Positions 10,021-22,388 are shown, counted from the stretch's first letter. The stretch is DNA of 64,000 nucleotides from Haematococcus lacustris (GCA_030144725.1 JASKMD010000014.1:2904870-2968869); one strand, 5' to 3'. A program made the numbers and translations. Notes: a model not told the origin generated them from the sequence alone.

Positions 10021-13000
10021 CTAGTAGTTGTCAATGCTGCTGTACCTGGCCCGGCGGTGATCAACCTGTGCATGTGATGGAGGCCTGGCCTCCTCAGTCG
10101 CTTCCAGCAGGCTGCGCAGACCGTCGTCGTACTTGGCTGCGGGAGCCCGCGTCTGGCCGGGCGCCTGCTCGTCGCCCCATGCCGATTCGTCACCTTCGTG
10201 TACCAGGCCCAGCGTGTTGTTGAAGCGAGTTGGCGTCAGCTCTCGGGCTGATCCAAGCGAGGATACACGGGAGGGTGCGATCAAGCTGCCGCCTGACGCA
10301 GACGCAGAGACCACGTCGTGGGACATAGACCGGATAGGGCCGCGCTCGGCGTTCAGTTTAGGCGCAGGTTTGCCGGCGTGCAAGTCGGGCGATGCAGCCT
10401 GCGACTGAAGACGAGGCTTTTGCGGCCCAGACCACGCGGCGTCGCCGCCCATGCTGCTGATGCTGAAATGGTGAGCTGGCTGGGCCTCGGAGCCCAGCCG
10501 GGCGATGTGCACCGTGCCGTCAGTTCCAGCGAAAGGGTCAGAAAAATCCACACTTCCCGTCGCAATTCTGACCTGTGACTGGCCCCAACCGTCAGCATCG
10601 CGAATGCTGTTGCCTCGCATCACGTTGCTCATAGACACCGCGGATGACGCCGCCGATGCCATCACGCTCTGCCTGCTGTGGAACCCCATCACACTGCCGA
10701 CGCTGCTCATCACCGCATCTCGTGCCTGCAGGAGGGCCCCTTGGTTGCGGGCGTCCGGGTCAAGCCGGGCCTGCTGAGCTGGCATGGGTGGCAGAGGAGC
10801 AAACTGCTGGCCATCTTCCCAGCCACTCTCAGGCCCTCTGGTACTGCTAGCCATGCGCGACAGCTTTGGGGGCTGCTGGGAGTGCTGCAGTCCATACACA
10901 GCTTCCTGTGGCCTGGGCTGAGCAGCAGCCCCTGGCGGGCGGGCTGCGCCGGGTGCCAGCGTGCTTGCGCTGCGCATGACCTGGCGAGCAGCCTGGCTTT
11001 CAGCTGAGGCTGAGGGGCTCAGGCCGCTAACACTGCGGGCCACAGGCTGGCGGGCGGGAGGGGTGGCTGCTGCTGCTGCCTCAGGGCTGCTGCTGTACTG
11101 GCCCAGCCACTGAGTGTCTCTGTGTTGATGGGGCTGGGGCTGGGCTGGGTCCGAGGTGGGTAGAGCCACAGAGGCTGGTGTCTGGGGCTCTGCTTCCCAG
11201 GCAGGCTGGGAGGAGATGGTTGAGGCGGCTCTAAACAGTTGGTTCGGGTAGGGGTGGGAGGAGGAGGAGAAAGAGGGTGAGCCAGCAGCAGCAGCCGTGG
11301 GGCTAGCGGCAGAGGAGGTGGAGTGTAGCAGGGCATGGTGCCTACGCACTAGCTCCTCCTCCAGCTGCTGCACACTCACTGAGCCAAGCAGGGGTGGCTC
11401 AGCCTGGGGCCCCCTGCCGCCCCCCTGCTCTGGTGCTGCCTCTGGATGCCAGGGCTGGGGATACGGTCCTTGCGATACATGTCGCTGCGGCTGTTGCGGC
11501 AGCTGTGAGGTGGCGGCAGCAGTTGAGTGGTGGCGGTTGGGGCTGGCGTGGGCAGAGGGTTGGGATGGAAGGTAGGAGGAGGATGGGGCCCGAGCAGGGG
11601 GGCTGCGCTGGCCCTGCTCTGACCCCTGCCGCATCACCCACTGGGCCATCAGGGTGCTGCCTGTGGCAGAGGGCTGGTGGGAAGAGTGTGGTGGGACAGT
11701 GTGAGGGTGGTTATTCTGGTTGTTTGGCGAGCCCTGCACTCGGCGGGACCCTGGGTGGCTGGGGGGCACTTGCAGGCTGTACATGGGGTGTGACCGGACA
11801 GGTAGGGGGTGTGAGGAGGGGGAGTGAGAGAAGCTGTGAGCGCCAGGGGGACGTGTGGGGGGTGGGGCCGCCGCCATGCTGCCATGAGAGTCATGGCTCA
11901 CCAGGCTGAGCATGGACACATCTCGGCCAGAGCTGGGGAAGACGACAGCAGAGGTGGAGGGGGAGCTGTCCCCTGGGTCAAGCCTCTTCTGCTGCTGATG
12001 CTCAGGTTGGAAGCTCCACCTCGCTTCTCCCTGCTCTGCCTCCGCCTGCCAACCACCCTCTCCCAGCCACTGCTGCGGCTCCTCCTGGTGCTCCTGCTGC
12101 CGCTGTGCTAGTTGCTGCTGTGCTGAAGAAGGAGGGTGCTGGTCGAGCATGGTATGCAAGCTTGCATGCCCCAGACTGCCATGGTGCAGTTGAGTGGTTC
12201 GCTGCTGGACGCTCGTTGCCCTGGGCTGCTGCTGCTGCTGTGATGTGATGCCTGGGTCGGCAGCTTGCCAAGCAGGGGGCCCAGGTGGCCATGAGGGGGA
12301 GGGGGCCAGGCTACCCAGGGACTGCTGAAGGGCGCGCTGCACCCCCTCCAGTGCTGCTGCCAGCCCTGCCACCTGATGTACCTGCGGGCCCTGGCCCTGC
12401 TCTACGCCCCTGGCCTGCCCTGCGCCCACAGCCTTCAGCTGCTGCAGCTGCTGGCCCAGGCTGGCAAACTGAGCAGCCAGGTTGCCTCGAGGCACAGGAG
12501 AGGCAGCCTGCTGCTCAGCAGTAGGGGTGCCTGATGCTCCACCCAGACGGGATGCCCCAGCACCCTCCACCTGCCCATGCCGGCTGTCCTGTTCTGGCAA
12601 CCGTGAGGGGTGCTGCTGCTGCTGCATGCCCACAAGCATCTGCTCAATGAATGCCACAGAGGACCTCATCTCGTCCACCACTGACTTGAACCACCCGGGC
12701 ACATCTGCAGTCTCTACCTCCCCAGCCACAGCCCCATCAGCTGACTCTACACTGATGGCACCAGCGGTTTCATCACTGGCTGCGGCCGGAATGCCCACCG
12801 TGGCTGCAGCGGGCGGGCTGTGCTTGTGTGCGTGTCGCTCAGCGTGGCTCTGCAGCAGCACCAGCGCCTGCGCGACCTGTTGCTGCACCAGCTGCAGCGT
12901 GTCACTGCGTGACCTGCAGCCCTCTGACTCAGCCACCAGCGACCTGGAGTCACAGCCGTCCACGCTGGTCGCCTCCCCGGTCGCCTCCCGCTGCTGCTGC

Positions 13001-15894
13001 TGGCGGGCAGCTATGAGAGCAGAATGGGCAGCAGGGCGGTTGGCCTTGGGCTGCTCAGGCTGGGGTGGGGTGCCGGCGGCAGCAGGGCTGGGCCTGGGTT
13101 GACCCGCCCTCACAGTCAGCAGCCGGGAGGGGGCGTGACCCGGACCAGGTGACACGGACCGCCTGGCTCCCCCCCGGCCACTCCGCTGGCCCCGTGGGCT
13201 GCCAGCACCTACTGGGCTACCCAGATCTGGGGCCCCAGCCATGGCCTCAGCTGCCCTCCCAAGGGTCGGCACCCCGCCATCCACCGCCCAGCTTCCCACG
13301 ATGCCGTGCACCAGGGTGCCACCAACTTTTTCGTCCATGGCGGCGCGCACTTGGTGCGGCGAGGTGCCGGGACTCATGCCGCCCTCACCTCCGGGCGCGG
13401 CATGGCGGCCCTGACGAGATGGCGTCATGGATCGCTGTGGCCTGGGACGTCGCCCGTGCTGTGCTGTGGGGCTGACGTAGGCACCGGCGTAGCTGGGGTC
13501 ATGCAAGCCCCAGTGTGGCGGGTCACTCTCCTGGCCGGGGCTGTGGCCAGACCTTGGGCTCCAGTGCCCACGCGCCTCCTTAGGCGATGCTAGCAGGTCG
13601 CGGAGCCCAGTAATCAGCTGCTCGCAGCGCTGCCGCAGTGGCGACTTGCCAACGGCTGCGCGGTCATAGTGCGCGCTGCCGAAACCTCCTGAAGGGCCAG
13701 GCTGGTAATAGGTTTCGTCGTCGCGCGGCTGGGTCTCCTGCCACCTCATGCTAGGGTGCACGCTGCCAAATGCACACGTCGCGCGATTTGTACCCCGGCC
13801 AGGCGACATGTGAACGGAAGGCTGGGCGCGGTCTGGCCGATGGTACATGCGCGATACCGCCATCTCCCTGGTGCGCATGGCGCCGGGCTGCGCCTGATGC
13901 TGCTCCTGCTCGTTGTCCCACATCGTGTCTTCCCTGACCTCACAGCCCCCTTCTTCTCCCTCGTCCTGGTCACCATCCTTGTAGCCAGAGCAGCCCTCAC
14001 TGTCCATGTCACTGGGCACAGCCTGCTCCTCCTCTCCCAGCTGCACGGCCTGCTGCTGTGCCGCCTGACCCTGACTCAGCTCCTCAGCCAGCCTGCGCAA
14101 AAAGGCCATGCATGCATGCAGTGTTGAGGAGAACAGCGAAGAAAAAGGGCATGCGGGCTGAAAGGCCAGGTGCTGAATAAGAATTGAGCCAGCCAGAGCA
14201 GGGCACTCCTGGCATTGCCTGTCCGTTGTTGAGTCAAGCCGGGCAGCGATACCACAGACAAGACAGGCTGGCTGGTGCTGGCGTGGGCTATGGCTGCCAT
14301 GTGAGTTGGTCGCACCTGCTGCTCTCATGCAGCTTTGCCAGCAACTCTGGACGTGAAACGGATGCCTGCTGCAGCGCTTTAGTCCACAATGCCTGGACGG
14401 CAGCACAGCAGCACTACTTAGCACAGCAGCACAGCCTAGCACTTTGCACAGCTCCCAGTAGGGCCGTCACTACAACACCATGAAGGCGGCGTTGCATGCT
14501 CTTTGTAATACGCTGCATGTTTGCGGGAGTGACATGTTTTAATGATGATGATGGTGACTGATCCATGCAGGTATACTTAGCACGTGTGTGGTCTTGTTGG
14601 CTTGCACCTGCACTAATGTGATGTGGCTGTGGGCATGCGCGCATGCAGCCGCACATGCAAGCAAGGTGTTGCCCTAGAGATGGCTGCATGCCTGGTGAGG
14701 CTGCCGAGCCTCTCCACATCTACCTGACATCCTGGCTGCTATTTGGCTGCAAGAACCATAGGGTACTGGGAAGTGAGAGGGAACTGGCTGGTAGGCCGGC
14801 TAACATATCCTGCATGCTGCCCTGAACGGTGACATGGTGCTCCTAGTCTCATGCACCTCATACTGTGCTTGAATGATACGCCAAACAGCACCCCACACAG
14901 GGATAGAGTGCATGGCACAGTGAGGGGCGGGGCAGTCACCCTGCAGTCACCTGAAGATCCACGCTGGCAGCGGACAGCACCAGCTCTGGACGCCCGGCTG
15001 ATGGACCCTGGACGTATGCCGCATCAGTCAAGATGACGATGGCGTGGCAAGCTCCTGAGCCTGCACATGAAGGGTCACACTGTAACAGCTCCTGTCATAG
15101 GGGTCAGGCAACAGTCTAGGTCGAAGGCTGTCACACTGTTCTACAACAGGCAGTGACGGCACTGACTGCGCTGGGCTGAGTCTGGGGCGGAGGTTTCTGT
15201 GCTGTGCTGCAGGCACTGTGCTGTGTGGATTCGGCAGGACTGCATGGCTTGCGCTCATGCCATGTGTAAGGGAGGTTCTCCTCCATGCAGACAACACACC
15301 ACCCGGTAGTGAGGGGACTTGACTCTGGCTTTGCGTTGGTATTGATTGCCCTGTGGGCTGATGAGGGAGGCGCTGGCACTCACTGGTGAAGGTAGGGCGC
15401 ACAGCATGGATGGCAGCACCCTCCAGGGGGATGTGCCCCTTCAGTGCCTTTGCCGTGGGGCTGTTGAACCAGAAGAGGTTGCTGCCCTAAAAGCGCAAGC
15501 ACACGCTGGAGCTTATTATACCACACTGGTGAGTACCACACTGCCCTGCCATCCTCACCCCTTTTTCACTGCCGTCACAGCATTTCACGTGAAAACATCG
15601 ACAAAGGTCGCCCACACATCACCTTACCTTTAACACAAAGTAGCGCGACTTCCAAGTGTCGCGTTTCTTGCCTGCAGGCAAAAGACACTCACTAGTCTGC
15701 TAGGCAATGGCGGGCAGTTGCCATTGCAAGCAACTGCGCGCACCGTGCTTTTCCAGGGACCCGCACAGGTCGGGAGGATGCCATAGAGCGCTCTGTGGGT
15801 AAACACGGGTCATACGCTGCATTACTTCCACAGCCTGCTCCATTCCTTGCTACCGCGGTCTGCCAACCTTGCTGCCTTCTTTGCTTGCGAACAT
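10021..15894 (-). CDS. PH-domain protein with very long low-complexity tail
   Basis: Eight exons: 15868-15894, 15744-15792, 15628-15671, 15384-15486, 14951-15060, 14584-14607, 14316-14392, 10021-14092. All junctions are GT-AG with matching phases; total 4,506 bp (1,501 aa). Exons 2-7 spell a pleckstrin homology domain: CGSLEKHGKKRDTWKSRYFV (strands 1-2), SNLFWFNSPTAKALKGHIPL, CHAIVILTDA, then VQANKTTHALWTKALQQAS with the invariant Trp in the C-terminal helix. PH domains usually bind phosphoinositides or proteins at membranes. The last exon encodes ~1,357 residues rich in Ser, Gln, Pro, Ala and acidic patches, with short helical stretches (e.g. GWFKSVVDEMRSSVAFIEQM) and no domain I recognise. 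The first ATG (15892-15894) opens a 9-codon exon. The stop follows SSIDNY. It may be a membrane-targeted scaffold, but that is inference. Confidence 0.8.
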
Positions 15895-16401
15895 GCTTAG
15901 AACGGTAGTCCAACCGTCACTAAGGTCGCCTGACTGAGACAGCGGGCATCCTTGCGCGTCGCATTGTTACCCTGGCAACATTATTGTTCTACAGGTGCCT
16001 GTCGAGCCTGCAAGTTGCGTGTCACACGAGGAAAAACACACTCAAAAGTCAAGGTGTCTTGACAAACATCAATGTGTCTTGGTGCCTGTTTTCACTTTTA
16101 GGGTCTCCTCGTACGGCAAGGCAAATTTTTGATGGCTGGCTGCAATAATGCAGCTATCAATGCTGTATTATCCGCAGCAGCCATGTCGGCTGGGCTCCTG
16201 ATGGGGACATGAGACTGGTGGGCTCACTTCAACACGATCAGCTTGTCAAAACCTCACACACGTCGCACCGTCAAGTATACATTTCCTGCTTGTCACACAG
16301 CGCATCATAAAACATCTTTCAATCTGCATTCCGCTGATGCCATACACCTATCTGCTCTGCATTATTCGCTAATCCGTTACCTGGCATTAGATTGCTGGGA
16401 C
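15895..16401. promoter_or_regulatory. Head-to-head intergenic region
   Basis: About 500 bp, locally AT-richer, separates the PH gene start (minus) from the proposed start of the plus-strand gene at 16402. No core motif is asserted. Confidence 0.35.
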
Positions 16402-18262
16402 ATGTCGGAGGACCTACCGCCTTCTCCCTCCACACTTACGTACCAACAACGCCTGAAACTAAAGGAGGACAACCCTTACGGCTATACGCGGCAAGTGACC
16501 TTACGTCGCGCCCCATCATCACGCGCCCGCCGCTAATGGCTGTCTGTTCCATACGCGTCTGCTTGCAGGCTCTATAGCACCAGTCGAACACAGGTTAGCA
16601 GGCAGACTAGCCTAACTGGCAGTACAAGGCGCTGCACTCGAGCACCGACATTTTGCATACGTTTGCTGGCTGCAGGATGTATTTGCACGGCTGAATGTAG
16701 ATGCTGACGGTCGATATCAGCGTTCCTTGACATGGCGGCCCAAAACACATCACGCCTGGCCAGACTACATCCCGTGCAGCTCGTCATTTTACAGTGAAGG
16801 CAACCTGTCGGGGTTAGTAGCGCTAAGCTGGACCACAGCATGACATCAGCCCTGCCCTGCAGCCGCACTCATGTTTCCCAAATGAATCAGGTAGTCTCAA
16901 ACGTTGTAGTTGCCCCTTCGCTGCTGCTGTTGGCTCGCTCTGCTCCTTTGCTGTGCCAGAGGCACGGCACCCGTAGCCTCACATACCCTCAGTCAACACC
17001 CTGCTCCATGTTGTATTAGGGGAGTTGTTCCTGCTCCCTTGCTGCCTGAAGCTTTGCAACCAACACCTCCCGGGCGGTGTACACGCACACCACCTTCAAG
17101 ACTGGTCATGTGGATTTCAACGACCGCGCACCCATCGACACCATGGTTCCCCAGCAGCTGCGGCGCTACAGAGCGGTGAGAGCCTAGCCAGCTGCAGTGT
17201 TGGCAACTCGTCACGATGTGCATTGTCAGCCTAGTGAGCTGCATTGTGATGATCCCGCATTGACCTGGAGGACGGGAGGAGCAGCCTGGGTGGCAGCAGC
17301 AGCAGTGCTCAGTCTGCGCAGGCTCTTTATGCCCTTCTGTGACCCCCGTTTCTTGCTTGAGACCTCGACTAGTGCTGCACTCAAGCAGGTGCACCCAGCA
17401 GGTGACCCCTAACAGCCCCATATAGCCAGGCCTTCAGGCCCTGCTTGGTGCCAGGCGCAACACCTTCCACCCAACCTCTCTGATGCCCTGCCCCCTGTCT
17501 GCTGCCCTGCCTGACACGCTGCCTGACACCCTGCCTGACACCCTGCATGACACCCTGCATGACACCCTGCATGACACCCTGCATGACACCCTGCATGACA
17601 CCCTGCATGACACGCTGCCTGACACCCTGCATGACACCCTGCATGACACCCTGCCTGGCTGCAGCGCGAGCCATATGACTACCGCGCCACCATCCGGCCT
17701 GACTGCCAGACCACCAACCAGACAATGCGCATGATGGGCACCTACGAGTCAGACTACCAAGGTAACCTTCTCCCTCTCTACACACACACACGCATACACA
17801 CACCTCCCCTCACCACACAACTGCCACTAGCACAAGCCCTGCCATGCCCAGTGGGGCTATCGCTCATCTGCAGCTGCTGCTGATGCCCATGGCACAGTGA
17901 GGGGGGTGAATGGGTGAGAGGGGGAGGGGTTGCAATGCCTGCTGCACGGGTCTGGCCACCACCGATGCCTACACTGCAGCCCCTGACATTCACCTCTGTG
18001 CTGGGTGTGGAGTGGTGGAGGGAGGGAGGGAGGGAGGGAGGAGCAAGGGACGGTATCACCCACCCCGCATCGCACCTGACCCCACCTGCCGCTACCGCTG
18101 CCCTGCCCACCACCTGCAGCTGCAAAGCAGAGCGGGCTGTTCATCCCTAATGGCACCCCGGGAGGCCCGGCTTGGTTCCACCCTGACGTGCGGCTGACAG
18201 GAGCCGCTGCCCCACCCGGCAGCTTGGCACGCTCCCTAGGCCGCCCCTCCACCACCCCCTGA
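16402..18262 (+). CDS. Unknown small protein, multi-exon (partial model)
   Basis: Three exons join cleanly: about 17050-17176 (ends RRYRA before gtgaga), 17665-17761 (REPYDYRATIRPDCQTTNQT...) and 18118-18262, with matching phases and a TGA at 18260-18262. Upstream, the ATG at 16402 opens MSEDLPPSPSTLTYQQRLKL and DNPYGYTRQ before gtgacc, but that donor is out of phase with the next exon. Either a mini-exon is missing or the donor is the gtacca at ~16440. No known domain is recognised. Small Tyr/Asn/Pro-rich proteins with such short motifs occur among ciliary microtubule inner proteins, but that is only a guess. One intron carries a 12-bp tandem repeat; another carries a dispersed repeat. Confidence 0.45.
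16925..17045. repeat. Dispersed repeat, copy 1
   Basis: Contains ggctcgctctgctcctttgct and ccctgctccatgttgtattaggggag. Diverged copies of both occur in the same order at about 19415-19600. It lies just upstream of a coding exon. Confidence 0.55.
17507..17662. repeat. 12-bp tandem repeat (ACACCCTGCATG)n
   Basis: About 13 copies of a 12-bp unit alternate between catgacaccctg and cctgacaccctg within an intron of the unknown plus-strand gene. Because the period is 12, all frames stay open. Intronic position and low complexity argue against coding. Confidence 0.9.
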
Positions 18263-20325
18263 CCCTTCCTCACTCGAGGGCAAGGCCGGCCGGCATGCAG
18301 AACATGTCACGCATCGTTTGCTGGCATTCCAGAACAGACTGATCTCAGGGCACAGGGTCGACATTGAAGTCAAGGCTGGTTTCATGGGGGCTCACATGCC
18401 AAGCATACGTAGCATCAGGGGTGGCGGGGGTGCGGTGTTGGAGGCTGCCTTGGGGCCAGGGTGAAGAGGCTGAGGAGGCTCTGCAGGTGCAGAGAGCCAG
18501 ACAGGCCACTGGGCACGGTGGTGCTCGTGGGTGAGCACCGCACCCGCCAGGTCAGCGACGCAGCTCAGCCAGGTCAGCTCAGCTGCACACGCAGCCCAGC
18601 CCTGCGAGGAGCAGCTGGACTGCAGCCCATCAGGCGCGCCAGGCAGCAGGGGTGGCGCGCCTGGTGAACCTACCAGAGGTTAGCCTGGTGTCCTGCAGTT
18701 TGCTGGGCAAGAGGCAGCAGTAGGGCTGACCGGGGTGGGCCTTTCAGGGGGCCCCCCACCACCTCCCACACCTCCCTCTAGGCCAGGCCGCCCAGCTCAG
18801 AGCCTTTCTCGCCTCACCTCACCTCACCTCAGCTCACCTCAGCTCAGCTCAGAGCCCTTTCTCGTGCACTAACCTCCTCCTCCCCAGCCTGGGCCCGGTG
18901 CTTGCCCACCGGCCCAGCGCAGCAAGGCGCTTGAGGCTGAGCGGCCTGCCTGGCCCACTGCTCCCGGGGCAGGGCGGTCAGGGGGTCTCAGGGTGCACAG
19001 CTGAGGGGTGCAGGCTCTCACTGCCTCAGGCTGCCGCCGGCCACGGGCCAGGAGGAAGCTGGCTAGGGCAGCAACAGCTGCAGGGCTGTGAGTCTCCCCA
19101 CCTGAGGCTAAGATACATTAGCAGCAGCAGCAGCGCTGTCTAAGGAACAGCGGGGGGCTGTCAGCTGGGACTAGGGCATGTCTGTCGTTGAGGCAGGCTA
19201 GGACCCCCCTGGGGGGTCTGGCAGGCGCCCAGAGGCACGGCACCAGCGGTCTCAGGCTCAAGGTTGGCTCTGCAGGGGGTTTGGATGTTTGGCTCTGCAA
19301 GTGGTTGAGAGGTTGGGCTCTGCAGGGGGTTGGGTAGTTACGGCTCTGCAGGTGGCTTGGTCGATGACCCTGCTGTCTCCTGTTTGTAGTAATCCAGGGT
19401 CATCTCCGCTGCTCTTGGCTCGCTCTGCTCCTTTGCTGAGAGAACATGCCATCGGGGTGGGTTTGTAGATGTCAAGGGTGCGAGCCATGAAGCTGGTGAA
19501 GATGATGAAGTTGTAGCTGGGTGACATTACCCACAGGCAACACCCTGCTGCATGTCGGATTAGGGGAGTGGCTCCTGCAGGTGGCTTGGGAATGTGGCTG
19601 TAGCAGATGCGGCCGTAGCAGGGGCATTGCATAACAGTAGCAGCAGCAGCAGCAGCAGCAGGAGGGAGGCTGGCCCATCTCAGTGCTGGTGCAGAGGGAG
19701 TAAGGTGCACCTGCATGGACTGGGCTGGGCAAAAGAGGCAAAGACACACCAGCAGACGTGTTTTTTCTGCATGACGTCATATCCGCATGGGGCCTTATGG
19801 CAAGGGTGCTGCTACCTTTGTCAGAATGAGGGAACCACTGGTGTATGGCAGGGGTGCTGTTGCCTTGGTTAGAATCAAGGAACCACTGTCGTAATCATTG
19901 CAACGCTCTGCCATGGTGACATGCACAAAGCGGTGGGGGCTGCATGTTCAATGGGGGTGGTGGGTCATGTATGCTTGAGGGTGTCAAGGTCAAGTAGCAG
20001 CAGCAGCCAGACTTGATACCTTGGCAGTTGTTTTTCTGTTTGCGGCAGGGGTTGTCATGGTCATGCGCCTACTTTAGCTGTATGAGGGGGAGTGGGCAGG
20101 GGCGTTCACTAAGGGGAGGGGGGCAGTGGGCTGCCCCAGGGCAACCTCAGGGCAACCTGAGCACAGCCATTTGAGGGCTGAGCAGCAGCAAGGTCGGCCA
20201 CACAGCTGTTTACTGGCTGAAGAGGCCAGCAGGGCGCTGGGCAGCAGCAGCTGCTAGACCTGATGCCTGGGCGGCTGTTACGCTATTGTTGTATTGGATG
20301 GTTGATAAACTGTTGGGCAGACAGA
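18263..20325. other. Intergenic, repeat-rich, no gene seen
   Basis: Holds short repeats (cctcacctcag near 18810, ggctctgcagg near 19265, a (GCA)n run near 19638) and the dispersed repeat copy. Open frames here are short and lack family motifs or consistent splice phases. Confidence 0.5.
19405..19605. repeat. Dispersed repeat, copy 2
   Basis: Matches the segment at 16925-17045 (ggctcgctctgctcctttgct, then ccctgctgcatgtcggattaggggag) with an insertion between the two blocks. Just upstream, 19262-19360 holds a tandem ggctctgcagggggtt unit in about four copies. Confidence 0.5.
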
Positions 20326-20472
20326 GACGGCACTGACTGCGCTGGGCTAAGTCTGGGTCGGAGGTTTCTGTGCTGTGCTGCAGGCACTGTGCTATGTGGG
20401 TTCGACAGGACTGCATGGCTTGGGCTGGATTGGGTCTATCTATATCACACTGCAAGGCGCTCATGCCATGTG
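20326..20472 (-). pseudogene. PH-gene fragment, left half (intron-derived)
   Basis: The segment from gacggcactgactgcgctggg to tcatgccatgtg matches the PH-gene intron near 15152-15265 with scattered substitutions and a ~35-bp insertion. It continues, after the Gypsy insertion, at 34464. This is a broken duplicate of part of the neighbouring gene. Confidence 0.75.
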
Positions 20473-20812
20473 TGTAACGGAGCTGAGACTAGGGAGCCTG
20501 TGAGGGCGGGAGAACGAGACAGGACCCGGGGTCAGATAGAGTTCTGAGCCAAGGTACCTGTCTCTGCCCTCACAAAGCCTTAAGTACTCCAAACCATTCA
20601 CATTCTTATCCTAACACGTGGAAAAGGGAAAAAGGTGTTTGTAAACTGTGAACTTCTGTGCTCGGTGCATCCGCCTAGGTTCGGAGCACCTTGCACAGAG
20701 AACAACAGAAGCATCCACTGCAAGAAAAGAACAAGTACCCAGTTCGCTAAAGATCAGACATGCAAGTCAGTTTAAAAGATGCAAGCCGTCCATGTTGCGC
20801 ATGTCCACTACA
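20473..20812 (-). repeat. Gypsy LTR (3' LTR of the element)
   Basis: 340 bp, TG...CA ends. Just inside it (20813-20835) the minus strand reads an A/G-rich tract ending AGGGGGGGTGAA, a polypurine-tract candidate for plus-strand priming. Confidence 0.92.
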
Positions 20813-20853
20813 TTCACCCCCCCTGGAAAAAAGATGTTTAGCCTCTAAACATG

Positions 20854-21758
20854 CTACCTGCGCTTCTTAGGAGCCTTAGCTTGCTTGCACTGATGACAGA
20901 GCCAGGCACCACGAGGCACAGAACGAAGTGGGGGTGACAGGCACGTGATGTGAAAACCCTTGTCGCATTGATCACAAAGCAACATCGGAGGCCGCGGTGA
21001 ACGGCTGGCGCAGACTTGGCAGGCAGGGTCGTCGTCAACCGGGGCATGATGGCGGGCGGTGTAATCCCGGATTAAGGCGGCGACCGCGTCCTGCTGCGCG
21101 AGTGCTGGGCCCCACTCCCAGGAGTTGAAGGAGTCGTCGTAGCCAGCCCACTTGATGAGGTACTGAAAGGCGTGCTGCGCGTCGTTCCAGCGACGGCCCA
21201 GGATGGCTTCCACCGTGAAGTAAGCCTCGCCGTCGATGATCACGGGCGAAGGCTGAAGCTCCACGGCGCGCTCAGGGAAAGAGGAGGAGGAAAGGTAGGG
21301 CCGTAGGCGGCTGATGTGGAAGGTGGGGAGGATACGCATGGAGGGAGGGAGGTCGAGCTTGTAGGAGACCGGGGAGTGCTTGGCCAGGACCTTGAAGGGC
21401 CCCACAAAGCGAGGCTGGAGCTTGGCGCTGTTGACAGCAGTCTGCAGGTTCAGGTTGGCACAGCTGAGCAGCACCAGATCACCGACCTCAAACTCCTCGT
21501 GCCGGCGGTGCTGGTCAGCATGCAGCTTCTGGGTGTCAATGGAGCGCTGCAAGGCTGAGCGGGCGGCGGTAAGGTTGTTGCGCATGGAGGTGACGAAGTC
21601 CTCAGCTGCCTGGCTGGGCACAAGGGTGGGAGGGGGGAGCATAAGAGCAGAGGGTGTGGTGGGGTGTTGGCCGTAGTTGAGGTAGAAGGGGGTGAAGCCG
21701 GTGCCAGCGTGCTCAGAGCTGTTGTAGGCAAACTCCACGGCTGCAAGGTGCTGGTCCC
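20854..21758 (-). CDS. pol: Gypsy Pol, part 3: integrase C-terminus with chromodomain and PHD finger
   Basis: Continues the integrase on the far side of the Copia insertion (EFAYNSSEHAGTGFTPFYLN), then the GPY-type module (RFVGPFKVLAKHSPVSYKLD). Next comes a chromodomain (EAILGRRWNDAQHAFQYLIK, GYDDSFNSWEW) and then, unusually, a C4HC3 PHD finger: CQVC, LLCDQCDKGFHITCL, WLCHQC. A KAPKKRR tail ends the protein. Chromodomains on integrase read H3K9-type methylation and steer integration; a PHD finger would add a second histone-tail reader. The reading frame is the same as that of part 2 once the insertion and one target copy are discounted. Confidence 0.88.
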
Positions 21759-21763
21759 AATCA

Positions 21764-21996
21764 TGCGATGGGGCACAGCCGTGCCAATTACATTAGTTCA
21801 GATCAGGTCGCAAGTTCAAATGCATAAGCGGTGCACTAGAGGCTGACGCCCTACGTGCATAGCAACAACAAACACCATACCTGCGATGGGGCACAGCCGT
21901 GCCAACCATCGCAGAGCACCACGCAAGCTAAGTACGCCGATGTCACATATCACCCTAAGCTAAGGAAAACGAATGGCCTTGGCCTGACCCACAACA
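21764..21996 (-). repeat. Copia LTR (3' LTR of the element)
   Basis: 233 bp. It contains an internal duplication: cctgcgatggggcacagccg occurs at its start and again near 21886. On the minus strand it is preceded by a short purine run (gtgggag), the polypurine-tract candidate. Confidence 0.92.
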
Positions 21997-22388
21997 CTCC
22001 CACTCAGGCCTAGGCCAGATAGAGCGCGGAGTACATCATTAGAAGAGAACTACATGCATGACTCAAAGTGCGTTCATGACGAATGCGTGTATTTGTATGC
22101 AAGCTCACACACACGACAAGTGAAGTTGGTGACATGATGAAGATGTGATGTTGGAAGAGATGATGCTAACACACGTGAGCACTAGATGACAGCAAAGAGC
22201 AAAGCTACATGTAGAGTGAAGTAAATGCAACAAGCAAGACACAAGTACATGTGCAGAGAACGCCACTACTGCTGTACGCAGCTAAGAGAAAACTCCATGT
22301 CAACCGCTGTCCTCCAAAGACTCCAAACACACCATCCCAACCGCTGTACGCAGCCAGGAAGCTCCCACACACTCCAGCACAGGCAAGT
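21997..22388 (-). other. Copia 3' untranslated segment
   Basis: About 390 bp between the polyprotein stop and the LTR. It contains two imperfect copies of an aaccgctgtacgcagc-type block around 22270-22370. No ORF of note. Confidence 0.6.

Noticed and set aside
14093..14442. N-terminal extension of the big PH-gene ORF to 14442 (non-ATG) or start at the ATG 14109
   Set aside because: An in-phase acceptor at 14093-14095 and the upstream PH exons explain the frame better; the extension reads through an intron and a neighbouring exon in the wrong frame.
17507..17662. CRISPR-like regular array
   Set aside because: Twelve-bp head-to-tail units without spacers, in a eukaryotic intron.
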